NCBI GenBank assembly: GCA_026125795.1
Contig: JAHCKM010000001.1
Coordinates: 1,488,001 to 1,552,000, forward strand
DNA: 64,000 nucleotides
Direction of reading: 5' to 3'
Source: Burkholderiaceae bacterium
GTDB lineage: Bacteria; Pseudomonadota; Gammaproteobacteria; Burkholderiales; Burkholderiaceae_C
This document shows, in pieces, positions 17,943 through 26,799 of this stretch. The notes beneath the pieces are model-generated. The model was not told the origin of the DNA. It saw nothing but the letters and a program-made list of their open reading frames with translations, and did no database searches. Within the stretch, counting starts at the first letter, position 1; every line of letters begins with the position of its first letter. Both the position numbers and the translations under genes were made by a program.

Positions 17943-18674
17943 ATGAGTTCCTACCAGCGCACGCAAGACCGTGCAGCGGACGCCTTGCGTCCGATCTCCA
18001 TCCAGCGCCACTACACGCGCCACGCCGAAGGGTCGGTGCTGGTGGCTTTCGGCGACACGCGGGTGCTGTGCACCGCATCGGTCGACGACAAGGTGCCGCC
18101 GCACAAGCGCGGCAGCGGCGAAGGCTGGGTCACCGCCGAGTACGGCATGCTGCCGCGCGCCACGCACACGCGCGGCGACCGCGAGGCGGCGCGCGGCAAA
18201 CAAAGCGGCCGCACGCAGGAGATCCAGCGCCTGATCGGCCGCGCGATGCGCTGCGTGTTCGATCTGAGCCGCCTCGGCGAGCGCACCATCGTGCTGGACT
18301 GCGACGTGCTGCAGGCCGACGGCGGCACGCGCACGGCCGCCATCACCGGTGCCTGGGTCGCGGCGCACGACGCGGTGACGTGGTTGCTGGACAAACGCGC
18401 GATCACCGCATCGCCGCTGCGCGACCAGGTGGCGGCGGTGTCGGTCGGCATCGTGCAGGGCGTGCCGCTGCTCGACCTGGAATACGTCGAAGACGTCGCC
18501 TGCGACACCGACATGAACGTGGTGATGACAGGGGCGGGCGGTTTCGTCGAGGTGCAAGGCACCGCCGAAGGCGAGAGCTTCTCGCGCCGGGAGATGGAGC
18601 TTCTGCTCGGTTTGGCAGACAAAGGCATCCGCGAGTTGCTGGCCGCGCAGCGCAAGGCACTGGGGCTCGCCTGA
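17943..18674 (+). CDS. rph: Ribonuclease PH
   Basis: A 243-residue phosphorolytic exoribonuclease that trims tRNA 3' ends. It has the RNase PH N-terminus ([19 protein letters not shown]) and the phosphate-binding region [19 protein letters not shown]. It also has [19 protein letters not shown] and the C-terminal [12 protein letters not shown]. The full length matches functional family members, unlike the truncated copy in some E. coli K-12 strains. Its stop overlaps the rdgB start by a single base, and the rph-rdgB-hemW order is widespread in betaproteobacteria. Confidence 0.96.
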   Translation: MSSYQRTQDRAADALRPISIQRHYTRHAEGSVLVAFGDTRVLCTASVDDKVPPHKRGSGEGWVTAEYGMLPRATHTRGDREAARGKQSGRTQEIQRLIGRAMRCVFDLSRLGERTIVLDCDVLQADGGTRTAAITGAWVAAHDAVTWLLDKRAITASPLRDQVAAVSVGIVQGVPLLDLEYVEDVACDTDMNVVMTGAGGFVEVQGTAEGESFSRREMELLLGLADKGIRELLAAQRKALGLA

Positions 18675-19306
18675 TGCGCCTGGTACTGGCGTCCAACAAC
18701 GCCAAGAAGCTGATCGAGCTGCAGGCGCTGTTCGCCGGGTTGCCGGTGGAGTTGGTTTCGCAGGGCGCATTGCGGATCGCCGAGGCCGACGAGCCGCATG
18801 GCACCTTCGTTGAAAACGCGCTCGCCAAGGCGCGCCACGCGGCACGCCATGCCCACGGTGCCGCGATCGCCGACGATTCGGGGCTGTGCGTGGACGCGCT
18901 CGGCGGTGAGCCCGGAGTGGTGTCGGCCCACTACGCGCCGCTGGAAGGCAACGGCGGCGACGATCGCGAGGCGCATCGTCGGCGCCAGGATGCCGCCAAC
19001 ACGGCGCTGCTGTTGCAGCGCATGCTCCACGCGAGCGACCGGCGCGCGCGTTTTGTCAGCACGCTGGTGGCCCTGCGTCATGCCCAGGATCCGGAGCCGT
19101 TGATCGCATCCGGGCGCTGGGAGCTCGAGCTGATGCGCCAGCCGCGCGGCAGCGGCGGCTTCGGCTATGACCCGGTGGTTTGGGTACCGACGCACGGCTG
19201 CAGCGTGGCCGAGCTGGATGCCGGCACGAAGAACGCGATCAGTCATCGTGCGCTGGCTGCGCAGCAGATGAGGACCTTGATGCGCGAGGTGTGGCGTCTC
19301 GGTTGA
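18674..19306 (+). CDS. rdgB: XTP/dITP pyrophosphatase (RdgB/HAM1)
   Basis: A 210-residue Ham1-family enzyme that hydrolyses non-canonical purine nucleoside triphosphates (ITP, dITP, XTP) to monophosphates, keeping them out of DNA and RNA. The N-terminal LVLASNNAKKLIE, the GTFVENALAKARHAA segment, the metal site ADDSGLCVDALGG, and the C-terminal GGFGYDPV and SHRALA motifs are all present. The ATG overlaps the rph stop codon, indicating translational coupling. hemW follows 5 bases after its stop. Confidence 0.95.
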   Translation: MRLVLASNNAKKLIELQALFAGLPVELVSQGALRIAEADEPHGTFVENALAKARHAARHAHGAAIADDSGLCVDALGGEPGVVSAHYAPLEGNGGDDREAHRRRQDAANTALLLQRMLHASDRRARFVSTLVALRHAQDPEPLIASGRWELELMRQPRGSGGFGYDPVVWVPTHGCSVAELDAGTKNAISHRALAAQQMRTLMREVWRLG

Positions 19307-19311
19307 AAGCG

Positions 19312-20505
19312 ATGCCTTCCACGATCGAGCATCACTTACGACCCGGCACGCTGCAATTGCCGGCGCTGCCGCCGCTGACGCTGTACGTGCACCTGCCGTG
19401 GTGCCTGGCCAAGTGCCCGTACTGCGACTTCAACTCGCACGAGATCGGATCGAGAACCTTGCCCGAGCGGCGTTACCTCGCCGCGTTGCGCGCCGACCTG
19501 GAGGCCGCGCTGCCGCTGGTGTGGGGCCGTCCGGTGGTGAGCGTGTTCATCGGCGGCGGCACACCGAGCCTGTTCTCACCCGACGGCATCGACGCGCTGA
19601 TCTCGAGCGTGCGCAGCCTGCTGCCGCTGGATCCGGCCTGCGAGATCACGCTCGAGGCGAATCCCGGCACGTTCGAGCGCGAACGCTTTCGCGCGTTTGC
19701 CCAGGCCGGCGTCAACCGACTCTCGGTCGGCGTGCAGAGCTTTGACGACGTGCTGCTGCAGCGCCTGGGCCGCGTGCACGACGCGGCCCAGGCGCGCGCC
19801 GCCGTGCAGGAGGCGAGCGAAACGTTCGAACGGTTCAACATCGACTTGATGTACGCGCTGCCGGGCCAGACTTTGCAGCAGTTGCATGGCGACCTGAACC
19901 AAGCGCTGGCGTTTCAACCGCCGCACCTGTCGGTCTACCACCTGACGATCGAGCCCAACACGCGCTTCGCATCGGATCCGCCGCAGCGCCCCGACGACGA
20001 CGCGGCCAGCGAGATGCTCGATGCCATCGTCGAGCGCACGGGCGGCGCCGGCTTGAGCCGCTACGAGGTGTCGGCGTTCGCGCGGCCCGGCCGCGAGTGT
20101 GTGCACAACCTCAACTACTGGCAGTTCGGCGACTACCTGGGCATCGGTGCCGGGGCCCACGGGAAGATCAGCTTTCCGCACCGCATGCTGCGCCAGCAGC
20201 GCTGGCGCGAACCGATGGGCTACATCGAGCGCGCCCTGGCCGGCAACGCGGTGAGCAACGAGCACGAGGTGGCGCGCGACGCCATCGCCTTCGAGTTCAT
20301 GCTCAACGCCCTGCGCCTGCGGGATGGCTTCAAGACGCAGCTGTGGGTCGAGCGCACCGGGCTGCCGCTGTCGAGCATCGAGCCGGCGCTGCGCCAGGCC
20401 GAGGCGCGCGGCCTCATCGAGCGCGACGCGACGTCGGTGCGGCCGAGCGCGAAGGGCTTCGACTTCCTGTCCGATCTGCAGCAGCTCTTCTTGCCGCAGG
20501 CGTGA
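19312..20505 (+). CDS. hemW: Radical SAM haem chaperone HemW
   Basis: A 397-residue radical SAM protein of the HemW (formerly HemN-like) family, which binds haem and delivers it to proteins. The cluster-binding CxxxCxxC is CLAKCPYC (Cys31, Cys35, Cys38). The GGGTPSL SAM-binding segment and the HemN C-terminal domain (GFKTQLWVERTG) follow. HemW lacks the extra N-terminal part of true coproporphyrinogen oxidase HemN, and the length fits HemW. A TTG at 19303 is an alternative start. Its last 92 bases overlap the convergent LysR gene. Confidence 0.94.
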   Translation: MPSTIEHHLRPGTLQLPALPPLTLYVHLPWCLAKCPYCDFNSHEIGSRTLPERRYLAALRADLEAALPLVWGRPVVSVFIGGGTPSLFSPDGIDALISSVRSLLPLDPACEITLEANPGTFERERFRAFAQAGVNRLSVGVQSFDDVLLQRLGRVHDAAQARAAVQEASETFERFNIDLMYALPGQTLQQLHGDLNQALAFQPPHLSVYHLTIEPNTRFASDPPQRPDDDAASEMLDAIVERTGGAGLSRYEVSAFARPGRECVHNLNYWQFGDYLGIGAGAHGKISFPHRMLRQQRWREPMGYIERALAGNAVSNEHEVARDAIAFEFMLNALRLRDGFKTQLWVERTGLPLSSIEPALRQAEARGLIERDATSVRPSAKGFDFLSDLQQLFLPQA

Positions 20506-21418
20506 CCGGCGGGGCGTCGGCCTGCGCGCAGGCGTCGCGCGAGCGCTCGAGATGCTCGAGCAACCAGGCACGCAGCGCCTTGATCGGCGGCCAATCGTGC
20601 AGCGTCGGCGAATACACCAGCCAGTACGCATCGACATCGTCGTCGGGCAGCGCAAGCGTCGACAGGCGCACCAGGCGACCGTCGCGCAGCGCATCGGCGG
20701 CCAGCACCTCGCGCGACAAGGTGATGCCGAGGTTCTGCTCGGCCGCCTGCAACATGAGCCCCGCATCGTTGAAGGCCGCCACCGGGTTCACGCGCAACTT
20801 CAGGCCCGACAGCGCGAACCAGCGCTCCCACACGTCGGCGTGGCCGAGCAGCGGCTCGTGTGCCAGCGCTGCCGCATCGCGCCCGAGCAGCCGCTGCGCG
20901 GCTTCGGGTGAACCGAGCAACACCTTGGGCGAAGCGATCAGCCGATCGGCCTGCAGGCCGCGCCATCGGCCGCTGCCCTGGCGCAAGGCGGCGTGGAAGC
21001 CCTCGCGCTGCAGATCGATCACCTGTTGCGATGCGTGGATCTCGAGTGCCACATCGGGGTGGCGGGCGCGCCAATCGCCCATGCGCGGAAGCAGCCACCG
21101 CTGCGTGAACGAGGGCAACGCACTGACCCGCAACCGCTGCTGCGCGCCCGCACCCGCGGCGGCGGCCGAGCGCACGCCGGCATCGATCTGGTCGAGTGCG
21201 GGTCCAATCGCGGCGAGCAGCGCGCTGCCGGCCGGGTTCAGCACGATGCGACGTGCGCGGCGGTCGAACAGCTCGAACCCGAGTTGCGACTCCAACAGCT
21301 TGAGCTGCTGGCTGATCGCGCTGTGCGTCAGGTGCAGTTCTTCAGCGGCGGCGCGCAGGTTGCCGGTGCGCGCGATCACGCGAAAGCTCGGCAGCGTGTG
21401 CAGCGGAATCCGCGACAT
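20414..21418 (-). CDS. LysR-family transcriptional regulator
   Basis: A 334-residue regulator. The N-terminal winged helix spans about residues 1-60 (LPSFRVIARTGNLRAAAEEL, HSAISQQLKLLE), followed by a substrate-binding domain of GcvA/AmpR-like type to about residue 300. The last 35 residues are a basic, Ala/Arg/Ser-rich tail read from the region that also codes the hemW C-terminus on the other strand. That tail is probably non-functional. It is divergent from the small gene at 21512 with 93 bases between starts, the usual place for LysR binding, so that gene is a candidate target. The effector is unknown. Confidence 0.88.
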   Translation of the reverse strand: MSRIPLHTLPSFRVIARTGNLRAAAEELHLTHSAISQQLKLLESQLGFELFDRRARRIVLNPAGSALLAAIGPALDQIDAGVRSAAAAGAGAQQRLRVSALPSFTQRWLLPRMGDWRARHPDVALEIHASQQVIDLQREGFHAALRQGSGRWRGLQADRLIASPKVLLGSPEAAQRLLGRDAAALAHEPLLGHADVWERWFALSGLKLRVNPVAAFNDAGLMLQAAEQNLGITLSREVLAADALRDGRLVRLSTLALPDDDVDAYWLVYSPTLHDWPPIKALRAWLLEHLERSRDACAQADAPPVTPAARRAAADRTGSRSPSRSAAPTSRRAR

Positions 21419-21511
21419 GGTCGGCGCAGCTTACCAACTCATCCAGAACTTGTCGATTCTCTTGGGTCAGTTGGACAGCTATCCTGCCCAACATCGATCA
21501 GGAGAACGCGC

Positions 21512-21763
21512 ATGGACACAACGCTTCAACGCCCCGTTCAAGTCTCGCGCCCGCTGTGGCTGCGCTTGTCCGGCCTCCTTGTCGAGGGCTGGAGACGCTG
21601 GCAGGCGGCGCGCCAGCGCGCCGGGGAGTTCGAGGCGCTGCGCCGCCTCAGCCCTGGCGTGCTGCATGACATCGGTGCGCTGCCCGAGTGGCAGGCCGCC
21701 GCCCAGCACTGGCGCGAGCAGCGCGCGGCCGAGCGCGACGCGCTGTTGCACCGCCTCGATTGA
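21512..21763 (+). CDS. Small DUF1127-like protein
   Basis: An 83-residue protein preceded by a strong ribosome site (AGGAG at about 21500). A central segment, FEALRRLSPGVLHDIGALPEW, resembles the DUF1127/YjiS core, where an Arg-rich helix is followed by LxDIGL. Some DUF1127 proteins bind small RNAs or act in phosphate and metabolic control, but no function is proven for this subgroup. It is divergent from a LysR gene and may be its target. The hairpin repeat block at 21764 begins directly after its TGA stop. Confidence 0.65.
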   Translation: MDTTLQRPVQVSRPLWLRLSGLLVEGWRRWQAARQRAGEFEALRRLSPGVLHDIGALPEWQAAAQHWREQRAAERDALLHRLD

Positions 21764-21916
21764 AAGCGACCGCCAGGTCGCTTCGGCGCAGGCTCAGGTC
21801 GCGCCGCGACCTGACAACCGAAGGTTGCGGCGTTGGCTCACATCGCGTAGCGATGTGAAGGCGCGCAGCGCCGGCCGAAGCCAAGGCGCGCCAGCGCCGG
21901 CCGCAGCCAAGCGCGC
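21764..21916. repeat. Compound hairpin repeat block, copy 1
   Basis: This fills the whole gap between the small gene and the convergent cheB stop. Four stems occur in series: AAGCGACC/GGTCGCTT (21764-21783); a 10-bp stem TCAGGTCGCG/CGCGACCTGA (21794-21814); CAACC/GGTTG (21815-21827); and a 9-bp stem TCACATCGC/GCGATGTGA (21838-21858). The linkers CGGCGCAGGC and AGGCGCGCAGCG and the closing GAAGCCAA recur, nearly unchanged, at 37027-37203, where the stems carry different paired bases. It could be a bidirectional transcription end or a mobile REP-like element. Confidence 0.75.
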
Positions 21917-23014
21917 TCAGATGCGGTGGATCGTGGCGCCTGCCGTGCTCTTCAGGCGCGCGATCAGCGCCGCGGCGATGCGCGACAGCGGCAGCACTTC
22001 GTGCGCAGCGCCGCGCGCGATTGCCTCGCGCGGCATGCCGAACACGACGCAGCTCGCCTCGTCCTGACAGATGTTGTAGCTGCCGGCGTCGAGCATCGTG
22101 CGCATGGCCTGCGCGCCGTCGGCGCCCATGCCGGTGAGCATCACTCCGAGCGCGTTCTGGCCGACGACGCGGGCGGCCGATTCGAACAGCACTTCCACGC
22201 TCGGCTTGTGGCGGTTCACCGCCTCGCCGTCGCGCACGCGCGCGATGTAGTTGGCGCCTGAACGCTCCACCGACAGGTGCAAGCCGCCGGGCGCGAGGTA
22301 GGCATGGCCGGGCAGCACACGCTCGCCGTCGACGGCTTCCTTCACGCGGATGCGCGACAGCGAATCGAGGCGCTTGGCATAGCTGGTGGTGAAGCCGGCC
22401 GGCATGTGCTGCGTGATCAGGATGCCGGGCATGTCGGCCGGAAGCTCGGTCAGCACCGCCCGGGTCGCTTCGGTGCCACCGGTGGAGGCGCCGATGAAGA
22501 TCAGCTTCTCGGTCGACAGCCTGCCCAGCGGCGACGGACTGGTGCCCGGTGTGGCCGGCACGGCAGACTGCGGTGTGGCCGCAACGCCGCCGAGGCGGTG
22601 CACCTGCGCGTGCGCGGCGACACGGATCTTGTCGGTGATGTCGTCGGACAGGCGCTTCAGGCCGTCGACGACGCCGATCTTGGGCTTGGCGACGAAGTCG
22701 ACGGCGCCGAGCTCGAGCGCCCGCATCGTCACCTCGGCACCGCGTTCGGTGAGCGTGCTCACCATCACCACCGGCGTCGGGCGCAGCCGCATCAGGCGCG
22801 ACAGGAAATCGATGCCGTCCATGCGCGGCATCTCCACATCGAGCGTGATCACGTCGGGGTTGGCGGCGCGGATCACCTCGCGCGCCTGCAGGGGATCAGC
22901 GGCCACGCCGACGCATTGCATGTCGTTCTGCCGGTTGATGATCTCGCTCAGCAGGCCCCGCACCAGCGCCGAGTCGTCGACCACCACCACCTTGATGCGC
23001 GCGCGTGTGTCCAT
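21917..23014 (-). CDS. cheB: Chemotaxis protein-glutamate methylesterase CheB
   Basis: A 365-residue response-regulator enzyme that removes methyl groups from chemoreceptor glutamates. The N-terminal receiver has Asp59 in [11 protein letters not shown]. The C-terminal esterase domain has the catalytic serine in [11 protein letters not shown], the histidine in ITQHMPAG and a late aspartate in GMGADG. It is the last gene of a cheR, cheD, cheB set on this strand, after a 136-base gap from cheD. CheA, CheW and receptors are not in the window. Confidence 0.96.
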   Translation of the reverse strand: MDTRARIKVVVVDDSALVRGLLSEIINRQNDMQCVGVAADPLQAREVIRAANPDVITLDVEMPRMDGIDFLSRLMRLRPTPVVMVSTLTERGAEVTMRALELGAVDFVAKPKIGVVDGLKRLSDDITDKIRVAAHAQVHRLGGVAATPQSAVPATPGTSPSPLGRLSTEKLIFIGASTGGTEATRAVLTELPADMPGILITQHMPAGFTTSYAKRLDSLSRIRVKEAVDGERVLPGHAYLAPGGLHLSVERSGANYIARVRDGEAVNRHKPSVEVLFESAARVVGQNALGVMLTGMGADGAQAMRTMLDAGSYNICQDEASCVVFGMPREAIARGAAHEVLPLSRIAAALIARLKSTAGATIHRI

Positions 23015-23150
23015 TGAGATCAGCGGCGCTCAGGCCGCCCGAAGCCGCTGACGGCCTTGCAGCCCGCGCTGGTCCCTGCGAACCAGCCGTTCGCAGCGCT
23101 CACCGTCCTCGGGGGGCGGCGAACGCAATGGGCATGGGGGTTGTTGCATG

Positions 23151-23807
23151 TCAGAACAGGTCGACCGAGCCGCCGCTGCTGGCCTGCGGGGCGGCCCTCT
23201 CGGCGGCAGCGCGTTCCTGCGCCAGCAGCGCGTCGGCGTTGGCCGGTGCGAGACGCTTCATCAGCACCTTGCCGCTCGCCGGCAGCAAACACACCTTGCG
23301 CGCGCAGACGTCGAGCACGTCCTTGCTGACCACGGGGATGCGCTCGGTGCTCAGGTAGTCGAGCACGAAGCGGGTGTTGCGCTCGCCGACGTTGAGGCTG
23401 GTCATCGATGCAATCACGGCGCCGCCGCCGAACACCTTGGCCTCGAGACTCGAGCGCGAGGCACCGCGTTTCAGCAACTCGTTGATCAGCAGTTCCATTG
23501 CATAGGAGCCGTAGCGCCCCGAGTCGCCCTGGCCCTCGGGCAGCATGAAGTGGTTCATGCCGCCGATGCGGCGCTCGCGGTCCCACAGACAGGCGGCGAT
23601 GCACGAGCCGAGCGTGGTGACGATCAGCATGTCGTCGCTGGAGACGAAGTACTCGCCCGGCAGCACCTTGACGGCATCGTTCTTGAAGTTGGCGTCCCAA
23701 AAGAAGAACGATGCTTCGCCGGGCGAACGCCGCGCCGCGCGCAACTGCTCCAGGCGCGGGCTGCGCACAGCAGAGGTCTGGACGGGTGATGCGCTGCTCA
23801 CGGTCAC
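23151..23807 (-). CDS. cheD: Chemoreceptor glutamine deamidase CheD
   Basis: A 218-residue CheD protein that deamidates receptor glutamines to glutamates before methylation. The catalytic cysteine lies in TTLGSCIAACLWD and the histidine in GGMNHFMLPEG; KVFGGGAVI completes the family core. The GTG start at 23807 overlaps the cheR stop as GTGA; a second GTG two codons on (23801) is an alternative. A C-terminal extension of about 40 residues, rich in Ala and Gln, follows the core. Confidence 0.93.
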   Translation of the reverse strand: MTVSSASPVQTSAVRSPRLEQLRAARRSPGEASFFFWDANFKNDAVKVLPGEYFVSSDDMLIVTTLGSCIAACLWDRERRIGGMNHFMLPEGQGDSGRYGSYAMELLINELLKRGASRSSLEAKVFGGGAVIASMTSLNVGERNTRFVLDYLSTERIPVVSKDVLDVCARKVCLLPASGKVLMKRLAPANADALLAQERAAAERAAPQASSGGSVDLF

Positions 23808-24664
23808 ACCTTCACGTAGATCGTCTTGCCGCGCAGGCGGAACAGGTCGCGCGAGGCGGTGAAGTTCTCCGAATGGCCCACGTACAACAAGCCCTCGGGG
23901 CGCAACACGGAATGCAGCCGCTCGAGCACGCGCCGCTGCGTGGCCGCATCGAAATAGATCATCACGTTGCGGCAGAACACGATGTCGAACGGTTCGCCCA
24001 GGTTCCAGCGCGCATCGATCAGGTTGACGGTGCGGAAGGTCACCCGTTGCGCCACCGCGGGGCGCACCCGGATCCGGCCCGCGTTGGCGCCCTTGCCGCG
24101 CAGGAAGTGGCGCTGCAGCCGCTGCGGCGACAGGCCGCGCGCGTCGGCGTCGTAGACCGCCCGCTGCGCGGTGGCGAGCACGGTGGTGTCGATGTCGCTG
24201 GCCACGACCTCGGCGCGCGACGCGCTGCCGAACGTCTCCTCGATCACCATCGCGATCGAGTAGGGCTCTTCTCCGGTGGATGACGCCGAGCACCAGATGC
24301 GCGCGTCGCGCAACTGCCGCTCGCGCAGGTCTTCGGCCAGGCTGTCGAAGTGGTGCGATTCGCGGAAGAACGACGTCAGATTGGTCGTCAGGCCGTTGAC
24401 GAATTGCTGCCATTCGTCGCGGGCGTCCGTGCTGTTGGATTGCAGCCAGCCGAGGTAGTCGGCGAAGCTGCGGTGGCCGGTTTCGCGCAGGCGACGCGAC
24501 AGCCGGCTGTAGACCATGGCGTGCTTGTTGGCGTGCAGGTTGATGCCGGCGTGGTCGTAGATCAACTGCCGCACGCGCTCGAAATCCTGCGCGGCAAACG
24601 CGAACTCCTGCTCGTCGGCGCGAGGCGGGGTGGATGGCTGAAAGGCGCGCAGCGTGGCAGACAT
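23804..24664 (-). CDS. cheR: Chemotaxis protein methyltransferase CheR
   Basis: A 286-residue enzyme that methylates chemoreceptor glutamates with S-adenosylmethionine. The N-terminal helical domain (FAAQDFERVRQLIYDHAGI) and the catalytic Rossmann domain are complete, with WCSASSTGEEPYS, VVASDID and FDIVFCRNVMIYF. It begins the cheR-cheD-cheB run and is divergent from a diguanylate cyclase gene, with a 146-base gap for both promoters. Confidence 0.95.
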   Translation of the reverse strand: MSATLRAFQPSTPPRADEQEFAFAAQDFERVRQLIYDHAGINLHANKHAMVYSRLSRRLRETGHRSFADYLGWLQSNSTDARDEWQQFVNGLTTNLTSFFRESHHFDSLAEDLRERQLRDARIWCSASSTGEEPYSIAMVIEETFGSASRAEVVASDIDTTVLATAQRAVYDADARGLSPQRLQRHFLRGKGANAGRIRVRPAVAQRVTFRTVNLIDARWNLGEPFDIVFCRNVMIYFDAATQRRVLERLHSVLRPEGLLYVGHSENFTASRDLFRLRGKTIYVKV

Positions 24665-24810
24665 GGGTCGTATGGCAGGGATGCGGCATCTTGCCGGCGA
24701 GCCTGTGCACGCGCGTGCCGAGATGCGGGCCGTTTGGCGCTCATTTCACACGGCTGTTACCGCAGGGCCCGCTGCTAGACTGGCCCGCAATCGATCGATC
24801 GCAAGCACGC

Positions 24811-25557
24811 ATGGAGCCACGCGAGAGCGCAACGCCGCCACCGCGCCCCTCGGGCGCGGCAGGCGACATGCGCCTGCACTTCGACGTGGCGCTGCAGTTG
24901 ATCGAACAATCGGGCCACGCGCCGTTGCCGGGCGAGCCCGGCAACGACCGCTGGCTGCAGGCGCTGATCGATGCGTTGGTCGATCTGTCGAGCCGTGATC
25001 CGCTCACCGGGTTGGCCAACCGGCGCAGCTTCGAGCTCGCGCTGTCGCGCGAGATCGACCGGGTCGCGCGCTCGGGTGAGCCGGCGTTGCTGCTCACGCT
25101 CGACATCGACCACTTCAAACGTGTCAACGACACCCATGGCCATGCCGCCGGCGACCAGGTGATCCGCGCCGTCGCTCGCGCACTGGCCGAGACCGTGCGC
25201 CCGATGGATCTGGTGGCGCGCACCGGCGGTGAGGAGTTCGCCATCGTGCTGCCCAACTGCCCGGCGGCGTTCGGCCCGCAGGTGGCCGAGCGCATCCGCA
25301 AGCGCGTGGCGCGCCAGCCGGTGGAGATCGCGCCCGGCGAGCAGGTAAACGTCACCGTCAGCGTGGGCGGGGCGTTCGCGCCGCAATGGGTGCGCACCAC
25401 CGCGCGCCTGTGGATGGATCGCACCGACCTGCAGCTCTACCGCGCCAAGAGCGAAGGTCGCAACCGTTGCTGCCTCGAGCCCACCGCCGTGCCGCTGGTG
25501 AGTGCCGAGGAGAAGGGGCTGCTGTTCGCCAGCTCCACATTCCAGGACTTCACATGA
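24811..25557 (+). CDS. Diguanylate cyclase (GGDEF domain)
   Basis: A 248-residue soluble enzyme expected to make cyclic di-GMP from two GTP. The active-site motif is GGEEF at residues 139-143. RPMD, five residues upstream, matches the inhibitory RxxD I-site, so product feedback is likely. The N-terminal 60 residues hold no recognised sensor. The ATG at 24811 follows a TAGACT box at 24776-24781 that could be a -10 element. The stop overlaps the start of the MinD-like ATPase gene by ATGA, which suggests a shared role near chemotaxis and motility. Confidence 0.92.
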   Translation: MEPRESATPPPRPSGAAGDMRLHFDVALQLIEQSGHAPLPGEPGNDRWLQALIDALVDLSSRDPLTGLANRRSFELALSREIDRVARSGEPALLLTLDIDHFKRVNDTHGHAAGDQVIRAVARALAETVRPMDLVARTGGEEFAIVLPNCPAAFGPQVAERIRKRVARQPVEIAPGEQVNVTVSVGGAFAPQWVRTTARLWMDRTDLQLYRAKSEGRNRCCLEPTAVPLVSAEEKGLLFASSTFQDFT

Positions 25558-26330
25558 AAAGCGGCACCAGCAGCGGCGCCTGCATCACCGCCGTCACCAG
25601 CGGCAAAGGCGGCGTGGGCAAGACCTTCGTCACGGCCAACCTCGCGGCGGCGCTGGCGCGCCAGGGCGAGCGCGTGCTGGTGCTCGACGCCGACCTCGGT
25701 CTGGCCAACCTCGACGTGGTGCTCAACCTGTATCCCAAGCTGACGCTGCACGACGTCTTCACCGGTCAGACCCGGCTCGAAGACGCGATCCTGCCGGCGC
25801 CGGGCGGCTTCTCGGTGCTGCTGGCCGGCTCGGGGATGATCGAATACTCGCGTCTCACGCCGACCGTGCGCGATCAGCTGCAGGAGGTGATGCAGCACGT
25901 GCGCCCGCGCTTCGACCGCGTGCTGCTCGACACCGGGGCCGGCATCTCCGACGTGGTGCTGTACACCGTGTCGCTGGCCGACGAGGTGCTGATCGTCGCC
26001 ACGCCCGAGCCGACGTCGCTCACCGATGCCTATGCAACGATCAAGGTGCTGGCCACCACGCAGCCGCGGCGTTTGATCCGGTTGCTGGTCAACCAGGTGC
26101 AGCGGCCCGGCGAGGCGCGCGCGATCCGCAAACAGCTGCAGTTGGTGGTCGATCGTTATGTCAACGCCAACCTCGACCAGCCGGTGATGATCGAGCTGCT
26201 CGGTGAAGTGCCGTTCGATGTGTCGGTGCGCGAGTCGGTGCTCAAGCGCGAGCTGCTGATCGCACACGCGCCGGGCTCGCCGGCCGCGGTGGGCATCGCA
26301 GCCGCCGCATCGAAGCACATCGCGGGTTGA
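25554..26330 (+). CDS. MinD/FlhG-family P-loop ATPase
   Basis: A 258-residue ParA/MinD-superfamily ATPase. The deviant Walker A is GKGGVGKT at residues 17-24, with DADLGLANLDVVL and the Walker B region FDRVLLDTGAGIS. Closest in type to FlhG (YlxH/FleN), which sets flagellar number and site with FlhF, but no flhF or flagellar genes lie in the window. It starts inside the stop codon of the diguanylate cyclase gene. Whether it has the C-terminal amphipathic membrane helix of FlhG or MinD cannot be judged securely. Confidence 0.85.
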   Translation: MKSGTSSGACITAVTSGKGGVGKTFVTANLAAALARQGERVLVLDADLGLANLDVVLNLYPKLTLHDVFTGQTRLEDAILPAPGGFSVLLAGSGMIEYSRLTPTVRDQLQEVMQHVRPRFDRVLLDTGAGISDVVLYTVSLADEVLIVATPEPTSLTDAYATIKVLATTQPRRLIRLLVNQVQRPGEARAIRKQLQLVVDRYVNANLDQPVMIELLGEVPFDVSVRESVLKRELLIAHAPGSPAAVGIAAAASKHIAG

Positions 26331-26332
26331 CG

Positions 26333-26722
26333 GTGGGAGACGCCGCAACGCCGTTCGATCGGCTCGGTGGCGAAGCCGCCGTGCGGGCGCTGGTCGACCG
26401 CTTCTACGACTTGATGGACCTGGAGCCGCAATACCAAGGCATTCGCGCGTTGCACCCCAGCACGCTCGACGGATCGCGCGACAAGCTGTTCTGGTTCCTC
26501 TGCGGCTGGCTCGGCGGGCCCAACCACTACATCGAGCGCTTCGGCCACCCGATGTTGCGCGCGCGCCATCTGCCGTATGCCATCGGCAGCGCCGAGCGCG
26601 ACCATTGGATGGCGTGCATGACGCAGGCCATGCAGGAAAGTGGCGTCGATGCGGAGCTGGCCGCCGGATTGCAGCAAGCCTTCCAGGGCACGGCCGATTG
26701 GATGCGCAACCGCAGCACTTGA
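26333..26722 (+). CDS. Group II truncated haemoglobin
   Basis: A 129-residue two-over-two haemoglobin of the trHbO class. It has FDRLGGEAAVRALVDRFYDL at the start, and the group II run FLCGWLGGPNHYIERFGHP. RARHLPYAIGSAERDHWMAC follows, with the proximal His in the FGHP to RARHL region and the group II tryptophan near the end of the G helix. Such proteins bind O2, NO or peroxides. GTG at 26333 is chosen; a TTG at 26327 overlaps the preceding stop and is an alternative. Confidence 0.9.
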   Translation: MGDAATPFDRLGGEAAVRALVDRFYDLMDLEPQYQGIRALHPSTLDGSRDKLFWFLCGWLGGPNHYIERFGHPMLRARHLPYAIGSAERDHWMACMTQAMQESGVDAELAAGLQQAFQGTADWMRNRST

Positions 26723-26799
26723 CTCGCCCAGCTGCGGCCTGTCGGCCGCCTGCCCCTCGAGGGCGATCCCAGTGGACCGGCAAGGCCGGATCCAGGTGC

